DNA from: Gammaproteobacteria bacterium
Lineage (GTDB): Bacteria; Pseudomonadota; Gammaproteobacteria; Enterobacterales; GCA-2746155
Length of the DNA stretch: 42,859 nucleotides
Direction: 5' to 3'
Assembly (NCBI GenBank): GCA_030589945.1
Contig: JAUUZN010000015.1
Location: 1-42,859, forward strand
Part shown: piece by piece, positions 36,862 to 42,859 of the stretch
Layout: every line of letters begins with the position of its first letter
Numbering within the stretch: the stretch's first letter is position 1
Notes under the pieces: model-generated
What the model was told of the DNA's origin: nothing
The model's input: only the letters and a program-made list of their open reading frames with translations
The model's database searches: none
Program-made: the position numbers and the translations under genes

Positions 36862-38049
36862 TTACAGAGTGCCGTTAACAGCAGAAACAAATATTTTAGA
36901 ATACTGTCCTTCACTAAATGTAATAGGATTTCCTCCGGCTGTAGCATCCTTGGTTGCCATTTTACCAATGAGCTCTGTCTTAGATGCATCAATTCCGATT
37001 TCAGATAATGTGTGTGGAATTAATATTTGTTCCCTTAACTCAACAATCCAACTGAGAAAACCTTCAAACGTGCAATCAGCTAAACCAATGTATCGAGCCA
37101 GACGTTCTATTCGAACTTCAATGACACTTTTATTGGCTTTTAGTACGTAGGGCATGAGTATCGCGTTAAGTAATCCATGATGAGAATTGTACGTTGCTCC
37201 CAAGGAATGAGCCAGTGCATGCATTCCGCCTAAGCCTCTTTGAAATGCCGTCGCGCCCATGCTTGAAGCGACCATAACCTGCGCCCTCGCTTCTAGATCT
37301 TCTCCATCGACGCATACTCGAGGTAAATAGTTTTTGATCAGACGAATCGCTTCAACTGCTATTCCTTCGGCCATTGGATGATAATAAGGGGCACAATAAG
37401 CTTCCAGTGCATGAGAAAATGCATCCATACCAGTCGCAGCTGTCAGCGCCGGTGGTAAGCCAATGGTTAACTCGGCATCTAAAATGACGATACTTGGCAT
37501 CATATTAGGATGAAAAATAATACGTTTCACCTGCTTCTGAGGATCTGTAATGACAGACGCTCTACCGACTTCAGATCCCGTACCTGAGGTGGTTGGCACT
37601 GCAATTACGGGTGCCATCTTTTCAGTGTTAACGGTTCGCCAGTTGCTTGCAACATCCTCATAGTCCCACAAAGAACCCTGTTGTCCGACCATCAAAGCAA
37701 TGGCCTTTGCAGCATCGATTGCTGAGCCTCCACCAAAGGCGATCACTCCATCATAGCCGCCTTCTTGATAGGCAATAACACCATTTTCAACATTGTTGTC
37801 TGTAGGGTTGCTGGTTACATCACTAAATACGCCACAATTTAAACCATCATTTTGGCAATTAGTTTGTGCTTCACTAATCATCTGTAATGCTACAAGTCCA
37901 GGGTCAGTGACAATTAGAGGTGCTTTCATTCCCAGCTCTTTGCAAAAGGTTGGTAATTTAGCAATACGCCCTAAGCCTTGACGAATATTTGTTGGGTAAT
38001 GCCAATTTGCATTAAACATCTTTGGATCAAAGGAAGGCGATTCAGACAT
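36862..38049 (-). CDS. Iron-containing (group III) alcohol dehydrogenase
   Basis: A 395-aa NAD(P)-dependent dehydrogenase. The nucleotide-binding GGGSAIDAAKA is at 106-116 and TTSGTGSEVGR at 153-163. The metal ligands D209, H213, H277 and H291 have the same spacing as D196/H200/H263/H277 of FucO. It overlaps the upstream aldehyde dehydrogenase stop codon by one base (TAATG), so the two are translationally coupled. In the proposed pathway it oxidises the alcohol of gamma-glutamyl-ethanolamide to an aldehyde for the next enzyme. Family call firm, substrate inferred. Confidence 0.92.
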   Translation of the reverse strand: MSESPSFDPKMFNANWHYPTNIRQGLGRIAKLPTFCKELGMKAPLIVTDPGLVALQMISEAQTNCQNDGLNCGVFSDVTSNPTDNNVENGVIAYQEGGYDGVIAFGGGSAIDAAKAIALMVGQQGSLWDYEDVASNWRTVNTEKMAPVIAVPTTSGTGSEVGRASVITDPQKQVKRIIFHPNMMPSIVILDAELTIGLPPALTAATGMDAFSHALEAYCAPYYHPMAEGIAVEAIRLIKNYLPRVCVDGEDLEARAQVMVASSMGATAFQRGLGGMHALAHSLGATYNSHHGLLNAILMPYVLKANKSVIEVRIERLARYIGLADCTFEGFLSWIVELREQILIPHTLSEIGIDASKTELIGKMATKDATAGGNPITFSEGQYSKIFVSAVNGTL

Positions 38050-39440
38050 TAGAGTTCTACTTTTAGATGGAATGATTTGGGACGTGTTAAAGAATTATAG
38101 CCCATTGAAGAGAGGCTACAACCTCTACCCGAATTTTTGACACCGACCCACGCTAAACCTGGATCTAAATAATCGCATCGGTTGATGAAAAATGTACCGA
38201 CTTCAAGCCGTTCACCAATCTCAGTTGCACTCTCAATATCAGCACTGAACACTGATGCTGTGAGACCAAAGTTTGAATCGTTCATTAAATCAATGGCTTC
38301 AGCATCATTAGAAACTTTCATGATTCCCACAACTGGACCAAAGCTTTCTTCGGTCATGATACTCATGCTGTGATCCACATTGGTTAATAATTGAGGCGCT
38401 AAATAATTACTTCTTTCGTTATTAAGCGGAAAGGATTTTGGATCGATATGCGCAACAGCTCCCGCCTCTAACGCATCATTAATTTGTCGTCTGATGAATT
38501 CAGCCGATGAAGCTCTAACAACGGGTCCTAATGTGGTTTCTGGGTTGTCGGAGCGACCCAGTTGATATTGATTAATAAGCTCAACAGACTTTGCTATAAA
38601 ATCATCAAAAATAGACTCAGCAACATAAATTCGTTCAATACCACAGCATGATTGTCCCGAATTGAAATAAGCACCATCAATACAGGTTTCAACGGCATAA
38701 TTAACATCAGCATCGGCCCGTACATACGCGGCATCTTTACCACCAAGCTCCAATCCGACTCCAATAAATCGACCACTAGCTTTACGTTCGACCATTTGTC
38801 CACCAGCAACTGAACCGGTGAATGCCACGTAATTAATTTTAGGTGATTCTATAATGGTTTCAGTACTGGCATGACTTAAGTGCAGATATTGGAAAACTCC
38901 CTGAGGTAAACCAGCCTCTTTAAAGGCATTAAATAATTGCTCGGCACATAAGGGCGTTTGTGCGGAGTGTTTCAGGATGACTGAGTTACCTGACATTATT
39001 GCCGGGATAATTGCATTAATGGCTGTTAGGTATGGATAGTTCCAAGGAGCAATAATGAAAGCAACGCCTAAGGGCTCTCTCTTGATGTAGCGAATAAATC
39101 CAGGCTTATCCGCAAGCTTTATATCTGCTAGAGCGCTTTGTGCGATATCAATCATATATCGCGCTCGTTCTGCCAATCCAGCAACCTCCCCTGCTGCGTA
39201 TTGAATCGGTCGCCCCATCATCCAACAAAGTTGTTCGGCGATTTCATCTTCATTGGCTACAAAACAATCTACCATTTTAAGACAAATCGCTTTCCTTTCT
39301 TGCAGTGAAGTTTTACGCCATAATTTTTGTGCATTGGTAGCATCTTCTAATGTCGTTATTATTAATTTATCCGATGCTAATTCTCGCGTGACATAAATAG
39401 AATCGTCTATGGGAGAGCGGGTAATTTGTTGAGTAGTCAA
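38049..39440 (-). CDS. NAD(P)-dependent aldehyde dehydrogenase
   Basis: A 463-aa ALDH-superfamily enzyme. Catalytic E231 lies in LELGGKDAAYV and the nucleophile C265 in FNSGQSCCGIERIYV; APWNYPYLTAINAIIPAIMS and FTGSVAGG are the cofactor-binding segments. The start is TTG (39440): the frame has no earlier or near ATG, and an AGGA that overlaps the stop codon of the upstream ligase gene lies 9 bases ahead. Expected to oxidise the gamma-glutamylated aldehyde to the acid, like PuuC in putrescine breakdown. The overlap with the alcohol dehydrogenase gene supports sequential oxidation. Confidence 0.92.
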   Translation of the reverse strand: MTTQQITRSPIDDSIYVTRELASDKLIITTLEDATNAQKLWRKTSLQERKAICLKMVDCFVANEDEIAEQLCWMMGRPIQYAAGEVAGLAERARYMIDIAQSALADIKLADKPGFIRYIKREPLGVAFIIAPWNYPYLTAINAIIPAIMSGNSVILKHSAQTPLCAEQLFNAFKEAGLPQGVFQYLHLSHASTETIIESPKINYVAFTGSVAGGQMVERKASGRFIGVGLELGGKDAAYVRADADVNYAVETCIDGAYFNSGQSCCGIERIYVAESIFDDFIAKSVELINQYQLGRSDNPETTLGPVVRASSAEFIRRQINDALEAGAVAHIDPKSFPLNNERSNYLAPQLLTNVDHSMSIMTEESFGPVVGIMKVSNDAEAIDLMNDSNFGLTASVFSADIESATEIGERLEVGTFFINRCDYLDPGLAWVGVKNSGRGCSLSSMGYNSLTRPKSFHLKVEL

Positions 39441-39451
39441 AAAGTTAATTC

Positions 39452-40822
39452 CTAAATAATTTCAAAATAGCGCTGCAATTCCCAATCAGTGACATGCTTT
39501 CTAAACTCACGCTCTTCCCATTCTCGTGACGCTGAATAATGTTCTACAAATTCTTCTCCAAACATTTCTTTTGCAGCTTCAGAATGCTTTAACCGAATTG
39601 CTGCTTCGTACAGAGTTTGAGGAAGAGCAGTATCTTTAGGATGAGTTTGTTCGTAAGCATTTCCTTTCACCTGAGGATGTGGCTCAAGTTTATTCTCAAC
39701 GCCGTAGAGACCGGATGCTAACGCTGCAGCTAGAGCCAAATAAGGATTAGCATCTGCTGAACCAAGCCGATATTCTAATCGCTGTGATTTTGCACTACCG
39801 GGTATAACACGCAGTGCGGTTGTTCTATTTTCGACACCCCAGGTGGCATCAAGCGGTGCCCACATACCAGGAACCATTCGGCTATAGCTGTTTACAGTGG
39901 GTGCAATCATTGATAAAAATTCAGGCATTAATTTCTGCTGACCCGCTAAGAAGTGTCGTTGGATATCACTCATATTATGATCATTGTTTGGCTCATGAAA
40001 TACGGACTTTCCACTCTGATCTTTTAACGAAATATGGATATGACCGCTTTGTCCGGGCAAATCTTTTGACCACTTGGCCATAAACGTTGCCATCATCCCA
40101 TTGCGTTGTGCCCAAATTTTTATAAAGGTTTTAAACAGTGCTGCTTTGTCTGCCGCATCACTTGCATTGTCGTAGGTCAATGCAGCTTCTAAAACTCCGG
40201 GGCCCGTTTCTGTGTGTAAGCCTTCTATGGGAAAATCCATCTCTTCAGCCAGTTCAAGAATCTGTTGATACAGTTCAGAATGTACCGAATTTCTAAGCAT
40301 GGAGTAGCCAAAAAACCCAGGTGTGATTGGCGTTAGATCTCTATAATTTTTTTCGCGAATCGAATCAGGTGTTTCGTTGAACATAAAAAATTCATACTCA
40401 AATGCTGCAGTAGCATCAAAACCTAATTGACTGGCTCGACGAATGATTTTTTGCAAGATTCCCCGCGGACAAAGTTTTTCGGCTTCATCAGAAAATTCAG
40501 CGAGGAACAGCAACATATTATCTTCAAAGGGTACAGAGCGACATGAACTTGGAATAATTCTAACCGGGGCATCCGGATAGCCCGTATGCCAACCCGTATA
40601 ACTCACATTGTCATAAAGTTGATCGTTAGAATCCCATCCTAAGACAACATCACAAAAAGCAAAACCATTGTCTAATGATGAAAAGAACTTGTCTTTACTC
40701 ATATATTTGCCGCGCATTACACCATCAATATCAAATAATCCTACTTTGATGTGTGTTAAGCCTCGCTCTTCAATGATGGCTTTCGCATCAGCAATTGTTT
40801 GAATACTTCTAGGTTCTAACAT
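39452..40822 (-). CDS. Glutamine synthetase-like gamma-glutamyl-amine ligase (PuuA/GlnA4 type)
   Basis: A 456-aa member of the glutamine synthetase type I fold. It has the beta-grasp N domain (about 20-115, IKVGLFDIDGVMRGKYMSKD) and the catalytic domain with FEYEFFMF, GHIHISLKD, MWAPLDATWGVENRTTALRV and EYRLGSADANPYLALAAALA. The opening IDGVMRGK and overall form are those of gamma-glutamyl-polyamine/amine ligases rather than nitrogen-assimilating GlnA, and it sits in a catabolic operon behind an amino-alcohol permease. A good GGAG is five bases before the ATG. Predicted reaction: glutamate + amine + ATP to the gamma-glutamyl amide. Specific amine inferred as ethanolamine. Confidence 0.88.
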   Translation of the reverse strand: MLEPRSIQTIADAKAIIEERGLTHIKVGLFDIDGVMRGKYMSKDKFFSSLDNGFAFCDVVLGWDSNDQLYDNVSYTGWHTGYPDAPVRIIPSSCRSVPFEDNMLLFLAEFSDEAEKLCPRGILQKIIRRASQLGFDATAAFEYEFFMFNETPDSIREKNYRDLTPITPGFFGYSMLRNSVHSELYQQILELAEEMDFPIEGLHTETGPGVLEAALTYDNASDAADKAALFKTFIKIWAQRNGMMATFMAKWSKDLPGQSGHIHISLKDQSGKSVFHEPNNDHNMSDIQRHFLAGQQKLMPEFLSMIAPTVNSYSRMVPGMWAPLDATWGVENRTTALRVIPGSAKSQRLEYRLGSADANPYLALAAALASGLYGVENKLEPHPQVKGNAYEQTHPKDTALPQTLYEAAIRLKHSEAAKEMFGEEFVEHYSASREWEEREFRKHVTDWELQRYFEII

Positions 40823-40837
40823 GAGATCTCCAACGGA

Positions 40838-42289
40838 CTAATTAAGTTCTGATTCAGCTGCAGCAATTGCTGCAAATTCCTCTTCTGGTACTTTAGCCAC
40901 CAAATGGTGTCGACTGTAAAATGCAAAATAGGCGACTAAAATGGCATAAAATACGGCTGACCATAATGCAGCATTAAGACTCACTACAAAGGTACTGACG
41001 AAGGCAACCAGTGATAAAATGAGTGCTATTGCTGAGGTCATAATACCACCCGGTGTTCTAAACGGACGCTCCATGTCAGGCTCTTTTATTCGCAGCAAAA
41101 TGTGAGAAAGCATCATCATGAAATATGAAATAGTTGCTCCGAATACTGCCATTGTGATCAACAGATCACCCTCTCCAGTTAATGAAAGCAAGAAACCTAT
41201 AACTCCAGGAATAACCAAGGCATAGGTCGGAACTTTTCTTTTACTGGTGACTGATAGGAACCGTGGAAGATAACCTGCACGAGATAAAGCAAACACCTGT
41301 CGAGAATAACCATAGATGATAGAAAAGAAGCTAGCAATCAAGCCAAATAATCCAACCACATTGACAAAAATAGGGATATACGAATCTTCACCATAAACGA
41401 CTTGAAGTGCTCCGACTAAAGGAGCGCCGTGATCTTTCATCATTTCAGTACCCGCGACTCCTGGTGCAATAAATAAAACCAGTGCAGCAAAAACCAATAG
41501 AATCAGCATCGCGACAATAATTCCTTTGGGCATATCTTTTCCAGGATTAGTTGTTTCTTCAGCCGCTAAAGGCACCCCTTCCACTGCTAAGAATAACCAC
41601 ATTGCGAATGGGATGGCTGCCCAGATGCCAATGTATCCCTCTGGTAAAAAGGCACTTGAACCAACGGCAGCTTCATTGACAGCAGTATTAAACAAATTGT
41701 CTATTTCAAAATAAGGAATAAGCCCTAGAGCGAATACTAAAAGCGCAACAACGGCTATACCGGTAATCACCATCATGACCTTGAGCGCTTCACCGACTCC
41801 AAACAAATGAATACCCACAAATATCGTATAACTGGCCGCGTAGATCAGTGGACCATTGAATCCAAACATTTCATTAACATAGGCACCAATAAAAATTGCG
41901 ATTGCTGCTGGTGCAATGGAATACTCAAGCAAAACTGCCGTACCGGTCAAAAATCCACCCCAAGGTCCCATCGCACGACGTGCAAAACTATAACCACCTC
42001 CAGCAGTTGGTAAAGAAGCAGACATTTCAGCCAAACTGAACACCATACAGGTATACATGGTTGCCATGAGGATGGTAGCGACCAACATTCCACCGAATCC
42101 GCCCATGGCAAAGCCAAAGTTCCAACCTGCAAAATCACCTGATATGACATAGGAGACACCTAAACTGGCTAATAATACCCAGCCTGCAACACCTTTTTTA
42201 AGTTGACGATTTTCTAGATAATCATCGGAGACGTCTTCGTACTCGAAGGTCGAATTTGAGTTCATACTGTCTGATTTATTATTACTCAT
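40838..42289 (-). CDS. Ethanolamine permease-like APC transporter
   Basis: A 483-aa inner-membrane transporter with about 12 hydrophobic segments. The sequence after the soluble N terminus (LKKGVAGWVLLASLGVSYVI, then SGDFAGWNFGFAMGGFGGML, and SASLPTAGGGYSFARRAMGP) strongly recalls the ethanolamine permease branch (Eat/EutP type) of the amino acid-polyamine-organocation superfamily, as do GVPLAAEETTNPGKDMPKGI and SRQVFALSRAGYLPRFLS. First gene of the operon; the ligase gene follows 15 bp later. Substrate is a family-based prediction; other small amino alcohols are possible. Confidence 0.87.
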   Translation of the reverse strand: MSNNKSDSMNSNSTFEYEDVSDDYLENRQLKKGVAGWVLLASLGVSYVISGDFAGWNFGFAMGGFGGMLVATILMATMYTCMVFSLAEMSASLPTAGGGYSFARRAMGPWGGFLTGTAVLLEYSIAPAAIAIFIGAYVNEMFGFNGPLIYAASYTIFVGIHLFGVGEALKVMMVITGIAVVALLVFALGLIPYFEIDNLFNTAVNEAAVGSSAFLPEGYIGIWAAIPFAMWLFLAVEGVPLAAEETTNPGKDMPKGIIVAMLILLVFAALVLFIAPGVAGTEMMKDHGAPLVGALQVVYGEDSYIPIFVNVVGLFGLIASFFSIIYGYSRQVFALSRAGYLPRFLSVTSKRKVPTYALVIPGVIGFLLSLTGEGDLLITMAVFGATISYFMMMLSHILLRIKEPDMERPFRTPGGIMTSAIALILSLVAFVSTFVVSLNAALWSAVFYAILVAYFAFYSRHHLVAKVPEEEFAAIAAAESELN

Positions 42290-42317
42290 GATTAATACCC
42301 AATTATTATAATTATTA

Positions 42318-42485
42318 GTGGAGCAAGAGAAGGATAATCATTATAACGAATCATGTCCAGAAGGTACTGATGCCAAGTTAAGATTTGAAAGTGTCAATAT
42401 TGGACTACCATATGGGATTGAAACTGGGGATAATGGTCAAGATTTATTGGATTGGCCGCAACATAAAATAATAAGAAAGAACTGA
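42318..42485 (+). CDS. Possible 55-aa ORF upstream of glycerol kinase
   Basis: A GTG-started open frame of 55 codons ending in TGA three bases before the glycerol kinase ATG. The product is acidic in the middle and contains LPYGIETGDNGQDLLDWPQH. I do not recognise it, and there is no strong ribosome site. It may be a real small leader gene, the decayed end of a lost gene, or chance. The rest of the gap (42290-42317) holds only A+T-rich sequence. Confidence 0.25.
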   Translation: MEQEKDNHYNESCPEGTDAKLRFESVNIGLPYGIETGDNGQDLLDWPQHKIIRKN

Positions 42486-42488
42486 AGA

Positions 42489-42859
42489 ATGATTCTATCA
42501 ATTGACCAGGGTACTACAGGAACTACAACGATAATCTTTGATCAAGAAGGTCACATTTTATCTAAAGCTCATAATGAGCATCGTCAAATATATCCTAATC
42601 CTTCTTGGGTCGAGCATGACGCTGAAGAAATATGGACCGTCACATTAAAAACAGTTCAACAGACTTTAGCTTCAGCCAATATAACGGCAATTGATTTAAC
42701 CTGTATTGGTATCACCAATCAACGTGAAACAGTCGTGCTTTGGGATAAGAGAACGGGAAAGCCTGTCCATAATGCAATTGTTTGGCAATGTCGGCGTTCC
42801 AGTGAAATTTGCGAGAAGATTAAATCACAGCGAAAAGAACATTGGATTCGGAGTAAAAC
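42489..42859 (+). CDS. glpK: Glycerol kinase, N-terminal part (cut by window edge)
   Basis: An open frame of 123 codons running off the end of the window. It begins MILSIDQGTTGTTTIIFDQE, the phosphate-binding start of FGGY kinases, and continues with NPSWVEHDAEEIW, IGITNQRETVVLWDKRTGKP and AIVWQCRRS, all characteristic of glycerol kinase. It phosphorylates glycerol to glycerol 3-phosphate. It is divergent from the ethanolamine-type operon across a 199-bp gap. About three quarters of the protein lies outside. Confidence 0.9.
   Translation, partial: MILSIDQGTTGTTTIIFDQEGHILSKAHNEHRQIYPNPSWVEHDAEEIWTVTLKTVQQTLASANITAIDLTCIGITNQRETVVLWDKRTGKPVHNAIVWQCRRSSEICEKIKSQRKEHWIRSK

Noticed and set aside
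39452-40822. Ordinary nitrogen-assimilating glutamine synthetase (glnA)
   Set aside because: Operon context with permease, dehydrogenases and hydrolase, no glnK/ntrBC neighbours, and the IDGVMRGK-type opening of amine ligases argue against it.

Overview
The window is typical A+T-rich, gene-dense chromosome of a gammaproteobacterium, probably marine and aerobic. The thrS-infC-rpmI-rplT-pheS-pheT-ihfA-merR order, an OxyR with both redox cysteines, QueG, RluE and a tRNA-Pro(GGG) all point to that class. NhaC and the ethanolamine-type permease fit a sodium-rich habitat. I cannot name the genus; a Kangiella/Oceanospirillales-like lineage is only a guess.

Layout. (1) 0-3.6 kb: rluE, a SulP anion transporter and queG. 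(2) 3.6-7.1 kb: oxyR divergent from a rubredoxin-less rubrerythrin, a double-cluster Fe-S/CCG protein and a DUF3501 protein, which read as a peroxide-defence unit. (3) 7.1-12.1 kb: a PilZ protein, a small ACP-like protein, an AsmA-family protein, phhB and a PGM1-type phosphoglucomutase. (4) 12.1-18.6 kb: an orphan hybrid histidine kinase, a C-terminal remnant of an RND pump, a patatin-like lipase, tRNA-Pro, a chemoreceptor with a CxxCH (probable haem) sensor domain, and an MscS channel. The RND remnant begins at a 12-bp direct copy of the tRNA-Pro 3' end, which looks like an old integration or deletion scar. (5) 18.6-26.0 kb: the translation operon on the minus strand, read thrS to merR; infC appears to start with AUU. 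(6) 26.2-29.4 kb: an Atm1-type ABC exporter and a CPA2 antiporter, then a 111-bp perfect-arm inverted-repeat element. (7) 29.6-33.6 kb: a MarR regulator divergent from hppD, a VOC protein, a fumarylacetoacetase and maiA. This is tyrosine/homogentisate catabolism, but no homogentisate dioxygenase gene is present and a VOC-fold protein occupies that place. (8) 33.6-36.1 kb: a REP-like repeat, a small secreted protein with a T4-lysozyme-like motif, and nhaC. (9) 36.1-42.3 kb: a tight five-gene operon of ethanolamine-type permease, glutamine-synthetase-like ligase, aldehyde dehydrogenase, iron alcohol dehydrogenase and class I glutamine amidotransferase. (10) The right edge cuts the start of a glycerol kinase gene.

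How the genes fit together. Region 9 can be read as a complete gamma-glutamylation route for an amino alcohol: uptake, gamma-glutamylation, oxidation of alcohol to aldehyde to acid, and hydrolysis to glutamate plus an amino acid (glycine if the substrate is ethanolamine). Region 2 supplies a peroxide reductase that lacks its own electron-transfer domain, together with a Fe-S protein that could provide one. Region 7 and phhB belong to aromatic amino-acid breakdown. These functional readings are inferred from families, motifs and gene order only; no database search was possible.
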